A stretch of 11,627 bases of DNA from JANQPX01 sp051010395 (GCA_051010395.1 JBPCVQ010000517.1:1-11627), one strand, 5' to 3'; counted from the first letter of the stretch, positions 1 to 7,200 are shown. The notes: a model not told the origin generated them from the letters alone. A program made the numbers and translations.

Positions 1-1
1 G

Positions 2-817
2 GCCAACGGTCTCGACTATGAATGGACGGCCTTCTCTGACGAAGAGCTTGCAATCCAGGCCGTGCTTTCCGGGCAAATGGATATCGGTTTTGGAACACCC
101 TATGCCGCCATGCAGCGAGCGAAAGCGCCGGTCAGGATCATCTTCCAGCTTTCGAAACTGAAATTCTTCCCGGTGACCAACAAGAAATACGCAACGCTCG
201 AAGACCTCGACGGCGAGCCGATCCTGCTGCACTCGCGCGGCGGCGGCACCGATTCGATTGCGAACGTGATCGAGGACAAGGTCGGCATCACGTTTGGCGA
301 GCGATCTTACGTGCCTGGCTCGGCGAACCGCGTTGTCGCCCTGGTCGCAGGGCAAGCCGATGCGACGATCATCGATCTGTCGAACAAGAACAAGGTGATG
401 CGCCAGCACGAAGACAAGTTCAACGTCTTGCCGATGTTCGATGTCGAGGCTTCCGACGAGGCGCTTTTCGCCAATCTCGACTGGATAAAGGCGAATGCCG
501 ACGACGTGCAGATCTTCGTCGACGCATTGCACTCGGTCTGGAGCGATATGAACGAGGATCCGACCATCATCAGCAGAGAAACCGATCCGGACGGGCCGAT
601 CGGGCAGCTGCCCAAGGAAATCCTTGGTGAGCTCGATAATTTCTATACCGAGGCGGCGGCAGGCGGCCTTTACGATCCCAACGGTGGTGGTCGCAAGGCA
701 GCGATGGCCGATATGGAATGGTACAGCCAGGCAGGCCAGATCGAGGGCGACCCCTCGACGCTGAACATCGATGACTTCTGGTACATGGCGCCGCTCGACG
801 CCGCCATGGGCAACTGA
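2..817 (+). CDS. ABC transporter solute-binding protein, 5' truncated by window edge
   Basis: This is the C-terminal 271 residues of a periplasmic binding protein of the SsuA/TauA/NMT1 class; the frame is open to the left edge, so signal peptide and start lie outside. The GTG at 62 is internal: the codons before it read sensibly as protein (ANGLDYEWTAFSDEEL) and lead directly into the rest of the fold. Visible family features are the stretch MDIGFGTPYAAM (ligand-dependent lobe), 'LEDLDGEPILLHSRGGGTDS' (the usual 'dLkGk.i' hinge region) and a later segment VVALVAGQADATIID, matching the 'l.sG.vDA' element. Its role is to capture a small solute in the periplasm and present it to the two permeases encoded downstream. 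The substrate is not identifiable: sulfonate, taurine, nitrate, pyrimidine and aromatic binders all share this fold. A hairpin and a short ORF separate it from the first permease. Confidence 0.88.
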   Translation, partial: ANGLDYEWTAFSDEELAIQAVLSGQMDIGFGTPYAAMQRAKAPVRIIFQLSKLKFFPVTNKKYATLEDLDGEPILLHSRGGGTDSIANVIEDKVGITFGERSYVPGSANRVVALVAGQADATIIDLSNKNKVMRQHEDKFNVLPMFDVEASDEALFANLDWIKANADDVQIFVDALHSVWSDMNEDPTIISRETDPDGPIGQLPKEILGELDNFYTEAAAGGLYDPNGGGRKAAMADMEWYSQAGQIEGDPSTLNIDDFWYMAPLDAAMGN

Positions 818-825
818 AGAGGATC

Positions 826-853
826 GGACCGGCTTCTTGGATGGGGCCGGTCC
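826..853 (+). terminator. intercistronic hairpin after the binding-protein gene
   Basis: A perfect 8-bp inverted repeat, GGACCGGC (826-833) and GCCGGTCC (846-853), with a 12-base loop begins 9 bases after the binding-protein stop codon. No T-run follows, so it is not a textbook intrinsic terminator. In many binding-protein-dependent importers a hairpin here protects the 3' end of the binding-protein message or partly terminates transcription, giving more binding protein than permease. I infer that role from position only. Confidence 0.5.
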
Positions 854-881
854 TGTCCCGTCAACTAGTGGAGGGTTCGGT

Positions 882-974
882 ATGAGAGAGGCTCCAAGCA
901 TCCTCAGAAATCAGCCGCATACCGTCGATCTCGACGAGGGCGGAGGGAACCAGATGATGTGGTCACACCACTAG
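882..974 (+). CDS. possible 30-codon leader ORF before the first permease
   Basis: An ATG at 882 sits 7 bases after a GGAGG (870-874), the best ribosome-binding site in this spacer. It opens a 30-codon frame (begins MREAPSILRN, ends NQMMWSHH) that stops at 972-974, 8 bases before the ATG of the permease at 983. A second purine-rich site (942-947) precedes two in-frame ATGs at 954 and 957. The peptide has no recognisable domain. It could be a translated leader that brings ribosomes to the weakly marked permease start, or the displaced N-terminus of the permease after an old frameshift, or chance. The permease frame itself has a TAG at 866-868 and no start codon before GTG 959. Confidence 0.3.
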   Translation: MREAPSILRNQPHTVDLDEGGGNQMMWSHH

Positions 975-982
975 GTCAGCTC

Positions 983-1744
983 ATGTCCAACCGGTCGCTC
1001 ATCCTTAAACTCGTAAGCGCAGCACTACTCTTTGGCGCTTGGGAAATCGCTGGCCGCGTACCGGTCAGCTACGCCTTTCCGACATTTGTCGAATCGATGA
1101 TGGCGCTGGGCGCGATGACACTCGACGGATCGCTTTTCACGGCCTATGGCGAGACCTTGAAGCCCCTGATCGTCGGCATCACGATCTCGGCGTTTCTGGG
1201 TATCGCGCTCGGCCTCTGGATCGGCCTCAGCAACTGGTTCGACTGGCTGTTCTCCCCCATTTTCATCGTGATGCAGGCAGCGCCCCTGGCGGCGCTCATT
1301 CCGCTTTTGGTCATGATCTATGGGATCGGGCTGACCTCCAAGGTCTTCGTCGTCTGCATCATGGCGATGCCGGTGATCGTGTTGAATACGGCCGGCGCCG
1401 TCCGAAACACGCCCACAAATCTCATCGAAATGAGTTCTTCCTTTCTGGCGAGCCGGTCCGAGGTGCTCCTGAAAATCATCATCCCGTCAGCCTCCCCGGT
1501 GATCTTTTCGGGCCTGCGTCTTGGGATTTCCGCAGGCTTCATCGGCGCCATTCTCTCCGAGCTCAAGATCACACCGACAGGCGTCGGCGACATCATCACC
1601 TACAGCCGCTCGATCGCTGACTATGCCAGCATGTATGCGGCGATCTTCTCGATCATCCTGCTTGCGGTGCTTTTCCTGAACTTCCTGGAAAAGATCGAAG
1701 CCTATCTCTTTGAAGGAAACGTCCGTGGCTATGCTTCAGACTGA
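983..1744 (+). CDS. ABC transporter permease, SsuC/TauC (BPD_transp_1) family
   Basis: This 253-residue inner-membrane permease has about six hydrophobic helices, near residues 6-22, 60-82, 90-112, 120-138, 175-192 and 220-236. The cytoplasmic EAA coupling loop lies around residues 145-180, with NLIEMSSSFLAS followed by the conserved late glycine and 'LRLGI' helix, the surface that docks onto the ATPase. ATG 983 is preferred because the first helix begins shortly after it; a GTG at 959 would add eight residues with no hydrophobic content. No strong ribosome-binding site precedes 983, so initiation may depend on the leader ORF that ends just before. The ATPase gene overlaps its 3' end. A second, clearly different permease two genes on suggests the channel is a heterodimer rather than the homodimer usual in this family. 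Confidence 0.9.
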   Translation: MSNRSLILKLVSAALLFGAWEIAGRVPVSYAFPTFVESMMALGAMTLDGSLFTAYGETLKPLIVGITISAFLGIALGLWIGLSNWFDWLFSPIFIVMQAAPLAALIPLLVMIYGIGLTSKVFVVCIMAMPVIVLNTAGAVRNTPTNLIEMSSSFLASRSEVLLKIIIPSASPVIFSGLRLGISAGFIGAILSELKITPTGVGDIITYSRSIADYASMYAAIFSIILLAVLFLNFLEKIEAYLFEGNVRGYASD

Positions 1745-2522
1745 GGAAGCGCCCGCCTTGCCAGCCGTCGATATCGCCGTCTCCGCGCGAAGAATCTCGA
1801 AGGACTACGGTGATGTCGAAGCGCTGAAGGACCTCACGCTCGAATTTCCGCGCGGACAGCTGACGTCATTGCTCGGGCCGTCGGGCTGCGGCAAGACCAC
1901 ATTGCTCAAGATCATTGCAGGGCTGCTCGAGCCGACGTCGGGAGAGGTCGAGGTCGATGGCAAGGCGGTCGCCGGGCCGGGGCCTGATCGGGCATTCGTG
2001 TTCCAGGATTTCGCACTTTTGCCGTGGGCAAGCGTTCTTAGAAATGTCGCCTTCGGCCTGGAGCTGCGTGGTGTGTCGAAATCCGAGCGCGAAGCCAAGG
2101 CCGCGCAATATATCGCGGATGTCGGCCTTTCTGGCTTTGAGGGGGCCTTTCCTCATGAGCTTTCGGGCGGCATGCGTCAGCGCGTCGGTCTCGCCCGGGC
2201 GCTGGCTGTCGATAGTCATGTGCTCTTGATGGACGAACCCTTCTCGGCGGTTGACGAACAAACGCGCCGCAAGTTTCAGGAAGATCTTCTGACCCTCGTG
2301 GCGAACGAGAACAAAACCTTCATCTTTGTAACCCATTCGATCGAAGAGGCGGTTTACGTCTCGGACCAGATCGCCATCCTCCTGCCCCGCCCCAGCCGGG
2401 TAAGCGACATCATCCGGCCGACGGGTCTCCGCGAGAAAGACGTGGACAATATCCGGCGCGATCCCGAATACCTGGACATCGTCGACAAGATCTGGGCTTC
2501 GCTCAGAGCTTATGTGGATTAG
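1731..2522 (+). CDS. ABC transporter ATP-binding protein, SsuB/TauB family
   Basis: This cytoplasmic nucleotide-binding subunit hydrolyses ATP to drive the adjacent permeases. Counting from ATG 1731 (263 residues): Walker A GPSGCGKTT at 49-57, Q-loop glutamine at 92 in VFQDFALLPW, ABC signature LSGGMRQ at 144-150, Walker B VLLMDEP at 164-170 and the switch histidine of VTHS at 202. All catalytic residues are present and the length is normal. The pattern 'FALLPW' after the Q-loop is typical of the nitrate/sulfonate/taurine ATPases. The start is uncertain: GTG 1725 is better spaced (7 bases) from AAGGA at 1713-1717, while ATG 1731 is 13 bases away. Either start overlaps the end of the permease gene, so translation is probably coupled. 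Confidence 0.93.
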   Translation: MLQTEEAPALPAVDIAVSARRISKDYGDVEALKDLTLEFPRGQLTSLLGPSGCGKTTLLKIIAGLLEPTSGEVEVDGKAVAGPGPDRAFVFQDFALLPWASVLRNVAFGLELRGVSKSEREAKAAQYIADVGLSGFEGAFPHELSGGMRQRVGLARALAVDSHVLLMDEPFSAVDEQTRRKFQEDLLTLVANENKTFIFVTHSIEEAVYVSDQIAILLPRPSRVSDIIRPTGLREKDVDNIRRDPEYLDIVDKIWASLRAYVD

Positions 2523-2525
2523 AGG

Positions 2526-3278
2526 ATGAGGCTCTTCGGATACCGTCTGCCCGGCATGTCGTCCCTGATCGTCTGGGCGATATTATGGGAAGCTATCGGG
2601 CGCTCGGGTTATTCGTTCTTCGTGCCGCCCTTGTCCGAGGTCATCGTCACGCTGATCGAGGTGCTGCCGTCTGCGGCTTTTCAGAAAGCACTTTACCAGA
2701 CGGCCTATGCCTTCCTTGCCGGGGTCTTCTTCGCCGTGGCGATCGGCGTCCCGACAGGCATCCTGATGGGCAAGAACCGCCTTTTGGACGAACTCCTTCT
2801 GCCCTGGGTCAACATTTTCCTCAGTGCGCCTTTGACGGCGTTGGTGCCGGTTCTGATGGTGCTCTTCGGGTTTGGGATGAAGTCCATCATCATCACGACA
2901 ACGCTTTTTGCGATCTGGATCATCATCCTCAACGCTCGTGCCGGCGTGATGCAGATCAACCGATCGCTTATCGAGATGGCCCGCTGCTTCGGCGCGTCCT
3001 ATTGGGAAAGCTTTACCAAGATCTATTTCTGGGCGGCGCTGCCCGAGATTCTGGGCGGTGTGCGGATCGGCGTGATTCGCGCCGTGAAAGGGGTCATCAT
3101 CGGCCAATTGCTGATCTCGGTCGTCGGCTTCGGCGCACTCTTCGAGCTCTATTCCAACAACTTCCTGATGTCCCACTTTTGGGCGGTCCTGATCGTCCTG
3201 TTCGCGCTTGCCTTCACGATTTCAGAAATTCTGGCTTATCTCGAAAGGCGTCTCGGCTATTACGCCGCCAAGCGATAG
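2526..3278 (+). CDS. second ABC transporter permease, SsuC/TauC family
   Basis: This 250-residue multi-helix inner-membrane permease belongs to the same operon. Hydrophobic helices are visible near residues 12-25, 60-80, 92-113, 119-137, 185-202 and 217-236. The EAA loop at 147-181 reads SLIEMARCFGASYWESF and leads into the conserved glycine pair and the 'VRIGV' helix. The ATG lies three bases after the ATPase stop codon with AGAGG directly against it, so initiation probably relies on coupling to the upstream gene; ATG 2556 is a possible internal alternative but would trim the cytoplasmic N-terminus. It is clearly different in sequence from the permease at 983-1744, so the two are expected to pair as a heterodimer. 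It is the last gene of this operon. Confidence 0.9.
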   Translation: MRLFGYRLPGMSSLIVWAILWEAIGRSGYSFFVPPLSEVIVTLIEVLPSAAFQKALYQTAYAFLAGVFFAVAIGVPTGILMGKNRLLDELLLPWVNIFLSAPLTALVPVLMVLFGFGMKSIIITTTLFAIWIIILNARAGVMQINRSLIEMARCFGASYWESFTKIYFWAALPEILGGVRIGVIRAVKGVIIGQLLISVVGFGALFELYSNNFLMSHFWAVLIVLFALAFTISEILAYLERRLGYYAAKR

Positions 3279-3368
3279 GCGGGGGCGCCAACCGTCAAGC
3301 ACCAACGCGTCGCCGCGGAGCTTGAAATCTCGCAGGCGATCTATCGGAAAATCGGTGATACCGATCAT

Positions 3369-3393
3369 GGCCGGCAATGGTGGCCGGCCGGCC
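3369..3393. terminator. GC-rich hairpin between the convergent operons
   Basis: GGCCGGC at 3369-3375 can pair with GCCGGCC at 3383-3389 or, alternatively, at 3387-3393. It lies in the 176-base spacer between the two converging operons, where a bidirectional terminator would be expected. No T-run follows on either strand, so an intrinsic terminator is only a possibility. Confidence 0.3.
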
Positions 3394-3454
3394 TGTCAAT
3401 TTCGGGCGACAATCGCCTCGTCCAGGCGCAAGCGGTGAGCCCGGCGCTTGTCGG

Positions 3455-3892
3455 TTAGTCCTGATCGAAGGTCTCGTGGTAGCCGTCCGGATCACCGACC
3501 CAGCTATAGATCTCCCATAGATTGCCGTCCGGATCGGCGAAATAAAATGCATAAGCGTTCCATTGGTATGCCTTTGGCGGACCATGCATCACCACGCCGT
3601 TGGCGTTGAGCGAAGCGTGGAGATTATCCACCTCTTCGGCGCTCGCTACTTCGACGGCAGTCATGACCTTGTGAGTCGATCCGTTGTTCGGAGCGCCCCG
3701 GATGCCGACATGCTTCCCGATATGACCAGCTTCCCAAAGTGCCAGCACGACGTGCTCGCTCTTGAAGTCGGCGAAGCCCTCTGCCTTCCGACGAAGCGCG
3801 AAGCCGAGCTTGTCACGATAGAAGGCGATCGAGCGGTCGAGATCCTGGCAAATCATGCAGATGTCGCTGATCTTCGCTTTGCCACCGAGCAT
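3455..3892 (-). CDS. VOC superfamily (glyoxalase/bleomycin resistance/dioxygenase fold) protein
   Basis: This 145-residue cytoplasmic protein has the paired beta-alpha-beta-beta-beta layout of the vicinal oxygen chelate superfamily: an N-terminal 'DLDRSIAFYRDKLGF' and a C-terminal 'FADPDGNLWEIYSW', both hallmark motifs. The start is ATG 3892, six bases after AAGGAG; the frame is open nine codons upstream but lacks such a site. Likely metal-ligand positions are Glu54, His74 and Glu127; the first ligand, usually His in 'IdHv', is Asp10 here (ISDICMI), so metal binding may differ or be absent. It follows the permease by 33 bases on the same strand and is probably co-transcribed, suggesting a lyase, isomerase or dioxygenase-like step on the imported compound. 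The specific reaction cannot be assigned. Confidence 0.85.
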   Translation of the reverse strand: MLGGKAKISDICMICQDLDRSIAFYRDKLGFALRRKAEGFADFKSEHVVLALWEAGHIGKHVGIRGAPNNGSTHKVMTAVEVASAEEVDNLHASLNANGVVMHGPPKAYQWNAYAFYFADPDGNLWEIYSWVGDPDGYHETFDQD

Positions 3893-3925
3893 TTTCTTCT
3901 CCTTGACGTTGCGGTTCACTGTCTA

Positions 3926-4675
3926 TCAGGTCCAAGTCAGCACGCGCCGTTCCACAAAGACGACGATCGCGAAAAACAGGAGTGCCAGGCCGGAAGAGAC
4001 AAACAGGGTCGCATAGAGGAGTGACGATTGGTAATTGAAGGTCGCCTGGATGATGAGAGCACCCAGGCCACTATTGGCGCCGATCCATTCGCCGACGATC
4101 GCGCCCACCACGCAGGTGGTCGAAGCGATCCGCAGGGCGGCGAACAGGAAAGGCAGGGAGCGCGGAACGCGCACGCGCCAGAAGACCTCGCTGCGGCTCG
4201 CATTCAGAACATGCATAAGTTCGAGCTCGGCGGCACTCACCGATTCCAATCCGCGGATCATGTTCACCAGGGTCGGGAAGAAGCAGATCACGGCGGCGAT
4301 CACGATTTTGGGCAGCATGCCCAAGCCGAAGATCAGCACCAGGATCGGGGCGAGCGCCAGGATTGGTATGGTGTTGAAGAAGACCGCCGATGGGAAATAG
4401 GCGGCTTCCAGGACTTTGCTGTGGACGAAGACGACGGCAAGCAGGATGGCGAGGCTGTTGCCAAGGATGAAACCGGCAACACTTTCGATGGCCGTCGGCC
4501 AGAAGTTTTCAGCAAGCACCGGCGCTTTCTCGAAAAGCGTGGTCACGGCGGCAAGCGGGCTCGGTGCTACGAACTCCTGGACGTCGAACAGCAGGATGAT
4601 CAGATGCCAGGCGAGCAGAATCGAGAGGCCGCCAAGGACCGGCAGAAGCCAGGGTGCTTTTTTGAACGGGCTCAT
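3926..4675 (-). CDS. ABC transporter permease, SsuC/ThiX-like family
   Basis: This 249-residue inner-membrane permease serves the second importer. Hydrophobic helices lie near residues 9-29, 63-85, 97-118, 122-140, 183-198 and 217-241. The EAA coupling loop is around 149-184 (ELELMHVLNASRSEVF, then the LFAALRIA helix), and 'GAIVGEWIGANSGLG' near 191-205 is the segment typical of SsuC/TauC/ThiX-type permeases. Its ATG overlaps the stop codon of the ATPase gene (ATGA at 4672-4675), so the two are translationally coupled. With only one permease gene in this operon, it should form a homodimer. Pairing with an NMT1-like binding protein is compatible with a pyrimidine or other heterocycle, but sulfonate-type substrates are not excluded. 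Confidence 0.9.
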   Translation of the reverse strand: MSPFKKAPWLLPVLGGLSILLAWHLIILLFDVQEFVAPSPLAAVTTLFEKAPVLAENFWPTAIESVAGFILGNSLAILLAVVFVHSKVLEAAYFPSAVFFNTIPILALAPILVLIFGLGMLPKIVIAAVICFFPTLVNMIRGLESVSAAELELMHVLNASRSEVFWRVRVPRSLPFLFAALRIASTTCVVGAIVGEWIGANSGLGALIIQATFNYQSSLLYATLFVSSGLALLFFAIVVFVERRVLTWT

Positions 4676-5478
4676 TCACGTGCCTTCGAAAGCAGATGAC
4701 GGAGCTGGCCGGTCAGCTCGGCAAAGCGCGGACTGTCGCGCTCCAACGCGCCATCTCTTCGGATCGGCCGGAGATCGATGCGCTCGACGATGCGCCCGGG
4801 ATTGGCGGCCATCACCACGATGTCCTCGGCTAGATAGACCGCCTCGGTCAGGCTGTGGGTTACAAAAACGATGGTGATCCCGGTTTCGCGCCAGATCCGC
4901 AAAAGCTCGTCATTGAGCTTGTCGCGGGTGATCTCGTCGAGCGCGCCGAAGGGTTCGTCCATCAACAGGAGACGCGGTTCGCTCACCAAGGCGCGGGCGA
5001 TTGCGACCCGCTGGCGCATGCCGCCGGAAAGGGCGGAGGGGCGGGCGTTAGCCCAATCGTCGAGCCCGACCAGATGAAGCAGCGCTTCAGGCGCATGCGA
5101 ACCGCTTTGGGACGGAGCGCCACCCCGACCGACGTCGAGCGGCAGGCGCACGTTTTCTATCACGCTTCGCCAAGGCAGCAATGTCGCATCCTGGAAGCAA
5201 AAGCCGATCTCGCGCCTTCGCCGAACATCGCTGGGCGATGTGCCGAAGATTTCCACCTGCCCCTGGCTTGGCTGGACGATGTCGGCCAGGAGACGGAGCA
5301 GGGTGGACTTGCCGCAGCCGGACGGCCCGATCAGGGTGACCAGACTGCCCGCCCGGATGTCCAGATCGACGCTTTCAAGCGCTCGGAATGGTTCGCCGTC
5401 GCGTTCAAAAACAACGCCTGCTGCTGAAAGCTTTATCGCAGGCCAAGCATCGGCCTCAGGCTCTGCCTGACTAGCCAA
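4672..5478 (-). CDS. ABC transporter ATP-binding protein, SsuB/TauB/ThiZ-like
   Basis: This is the ATPase subunit of the second importer. Counting from TTG 5478 (268 residues): Walker A GPSGCGKST at 51-59, Q-loop glutamine at 96 in CFQDATLLPW, signature LSGGMRQ at 150-156, Walker B LLLMDEP at 170-176 and switch His at 208 in VTHS. All catalytic residues are intact. The frame is open for 90 codons further upstream, but that stretch is arginine/serine-rich and lies wholly inside the binding-protein gene in another frame, so it is rejected. No ATG or GTG exists between that gene's stop and the domain; TTG 5478 overlaps the stop by 8 bases and is the best start. ATG 5532 is the nearest alternative but would give a 62-base overlap. 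Confidence 0.9.
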   Translation of the reverse strand: MASQAEPEADAWPAIKLSAAGVVFERDGEPFRALESVDLDIRAGSLVTLIGPSGCGKSTLLRLLADIVQPSQGQVEIFGTSPSDVRRRREIGFCFQDATLLPWRSVIENVRLPLDVGRGGAPSQSGSHAPEALLHLVGLDDWANARPSALSGGMRQRVAIARALVSEPRLLLMDEPFGALDEITRDKLNDELLRIWRETGITIVFVTHSLTEAVYLAEDIVVMAANPGRIVERIDLRPIRRDGALERDSPRFAELTGQLRHLLSKARE

Positions 5479-6511
5479 ACTTTGGTCGATCCGCCTCGGT
5501 CGCGTCGAGGATCGAGGTGCTGATGAAGTCATCGACGCTTGGCACATCCTTTTCGAACTGACCGACGCTTTCATAGGTCGCGATCTGATCGCCGATGATC
5601 GTGGGATCGAAAGTACCCCAGCCCTGGGCTTTGGTCGTTTCGTCGAAGGAAAGCTCGATGATCTTGGCGACCGTTTCCTTCTCCACGTCGCGGTCCATTT
5701 CCGGATAGGCGTCGACCAGGATGTCGACCGAGGCTTCGGGATTGTCATGCGTCCAGGTCCAGCCCTTGGCGACAGCGCGGATGAAATTGGCCAACGCCTC
5801 GCTGTTCTCGGTCAGCGCCTGGTCGGTGGTGAAATAGGCATTGGCATAGCTCGGCAGGCCCGCATCCCATTGCATCAGCGTCACGCGATCGGGGCCGAGG
5901 ATCGACAAGGCCTTGGTGTTGGTGACCCAGGCGGTAATCGCATCGACCTGATCGTTAGCGAGCGGTCCCATATCGAAGCCGACCGTCATGATCTCCAGCT
6001 CGCTCTGATCGATACCGGCTTTGGCAAGCAGGGCGTCGAGCACGAAACGCGCGGTCGGCTGGGTGCCGATCCGCTTGCCGACCATGTCTTGAACAGATTG
6101 GACTGGTTTGTCAGGCAGGGAAAAATAAGCGAACGGCGACTGTCGGAAACCGGCCGCGATCATCTTGATCGGCGCGCCTGCGGAGCGGGCGAGCATACCC
6201 TGGCCGCTGTCGGAAAACTGGCCAAGCAGCGCTTGTCCGGTGGTCACCGGCGGTACGGTCACCGAGTTGGGTCCTCCTGGCAGAAATTCGACCTCCAGCC
6301 CGACGTCCTCGAAATAGCCGTTAGCAAAGGCGACGACATCGCCGATCTGGCCATTGCTCATCAGCCAGTCATATTTGACGCTGATGCTGGTGGTCTCGGC
6401 CCTGGAACCGCGAGATACTGACAGGAACGCAGTCCCCATGGCCAAGGCTCCGGCGGCCTGCAGCATCCGGCGACGCGATGGATTAAATGGTCGTTGGTCA
6501 TTTGCAGACAT
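5471..6511 (-). CDS. Tat-exported NMT1/THI5-like ABC solute-binding protein
   Basis: This 346-residue binding protein serves the second importer. ATG 6511 is chosen because GGAGG ends six bases upstream; the frame is open 32 codons further but without a site. The N-terminus carries a twin-arginine signal, SRRRMLQ at residues 12-18, a hydrophobic stretch to about 33 and a plausible cleavage after SRA at 36-38. Export in folded form by Tat is therefore likely. The mature part begins with 'SISVKYDWLMSNGQIGDVVA' and continues with 'GYFEDVGLEVEFLPGG', typical of NMT1/THI5-like and SsuA domains ('gy....gldVel.pG'). A 'MVGKRIGTQP' segment marks the hinge. Family members bind thiamine-pyrimidine precursors, riboflavin-related or aromatic and sulfonated compounds; the ligand is not determined. 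First gene of the operon running down to 3455. Confidence 0.92.
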   Translation of the reverse strand: MSANDQRPFNPSRRRMLQAAGALAMGTAFLSVSRGSRAETTSISVKYDWLMSNGQIGDVVAFANGYFEDVGLEVEFLPGGPNSVTVPPVTTGQALLGQFSDSGQGMLARSAGAPIKMIAAGFRQSPFAYFSLPDKPVQSVQDMVGKRIGTQPTARFVLDALLAKAGIDQSELEIMTVGFDMGPLANDQVDAITAWVTNTKALSILGPDRVTLMQWDAGLPSYANAYFTTDQALTENSEALANFIRAVAKGWTWTHDNPEASVDILVDAYPEMDRDVEKETVAKIIELSFDETTKAQGWGTFDPTIIGDQIATYESVGQFEKDVPSVDDFISTSILDATEADRPKFG

Positions 6512-6824
6512 TTCTATCCTCCCCTGATCATTTGTGCAGATCATGCTGCCCACCCTCGCACATGGCAAGATGGAACCAGTCGGGAAGAAGGCTCTTCGAC
6601 ATCGCAATGCTCTAGGGAATGGCCGCGCTTTCTAACGGCGGTCGTTGGCACTGCCTTTCCACAAACCTTCTGGCAGAAACCCACGTGAAAGCAGGCAACC
6701 CGAGCGAATTCCTGCTGGCGCGGCAGCATGCCAGCCACATACCACGCACGCGGCGCTAGCGCTGTTATTCAACGAAATGACCCAAGGCGGAACTGAGCAA
6801 CAATCCTTAGTTCGAAGCCGTCGG
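6512..6824. other. gene-poor spacer upstream of the second ABC operon
   Basis: Apart from the promoter-like pair at 6540-6568, I see no supported gene in these 313 bases. Short open frames on both strands lack ribosome-binding sites and protein-like composition. No repeat or insertion-sequence end is recognised. Confidence 0.5.
6540..6568 (-). promoter_or_regulatory. sigma70-like promoter for the second ABC operon
   Basis: On the minus strand, TTGCCA (6568-6563, five of six to TTGACA) is followed after exactly 17 bases by CATGAT (6545-6540, four of six to TATAAT). Transcription from it would start about 20-25 bases before the binding-protein ATG at 6511, leaving a short leader containing only the ribosome-binding site. 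No operator or riboswitch fold is evident in so short a leader. Confidence 0.42.
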
Positions 6825-7031
6825 TCAGGCTCTCTGCCCTAGATTTGGTTCGCGTCTGAGCTTCAGCTTAGCTGCATTTGGCCGGCTGACGCCGAGATCG
6901 GCAAGCAAAGCATCGGCCTCTTTCTGCAGGGCCGCAGACAGGAGAGGGTCAAATTCTCTCATCTGTCGAGCGTCGGCATATAAGTTTGAGGCGAGAACGA
7001 GCGCCGCCTCATGCACCTGATCATTATTCAT
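6825..7031 (-). CDS. small hypothetical protein, 68 residues
   Basis: I do not recognise this protein. It starts at ATG 7031, seven bases after an AGGA, a credible ribosome-binding site. The 68 residues are soluble and predicted largely helical: an alternating N-terminal half (HEAALVLASNLYADARQMRE) followed by LSAALQKEADALLADLG and a basic tail (KLKLRREPN). No membrane segment or signal is visible. The start overlaps by 8 bases the stop of another small ORF upstream, as in coupled gene pairs. It could be a small regulator or antitoxin-like protein, but nothing in the sequence proves that. Confidence 0.5.
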   Translation of the reverse strand: MNNDQVHEAALVLASNLYADARQMREFDPLLSAALQKEADALLADLGVSRPNAAKLKLRREPNLGQRA

Positions 7032-7200
7032 CAGCGATTCCTACCATAGAAAGACACTTTCCTTGACGAGAGAGGCGCTCGACTCTCAGCAGAGTATTGT
7101 TGGTCTGCACTTCCATAACTTGGAGGAAAGAGCCAAGCTGACTTGGCCAACACTGCGCTGAAACGAGCCCGATCATGGTCAATCCGGTGATTAATTTCAT
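7024..7200 (-). CDS. possible small exported protein, 58 residues
   Basis: The frame is open from a GTG at 7248, but ATG 7200 gives a signal-peptide-like N-terminus: MKLITGLTMIGLVSAQC, with a basic second residue, a hydrophobic core and a small-residue cleavage site. The lipobox is imperfect because Gln precedes the Cys, so lipidation is doubtful. The short remainder holds a second Cys at residue 49 that could pair with Cys17. No strong ribosome-binding site precedes either start, which lowers confidence. Its stop overlaps the start of the 68-residue ORF. No family recognised. Confidence 0.33.
   Translation of the reverse strand: MKLITGLTMIGLVSAQCWPSQLGSFLQVMEVQTNNTLLRVERLSRQGKCLSMVGIADE

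Noticed and set aside
6512..6640. Possible TPP or other riboswitch ahead of the NMT1-like gene
   Set aside because: No CUGAGA-type conserved box or long structured leader is seen, and the best promoter leaves only about 20-25 bases of leader.
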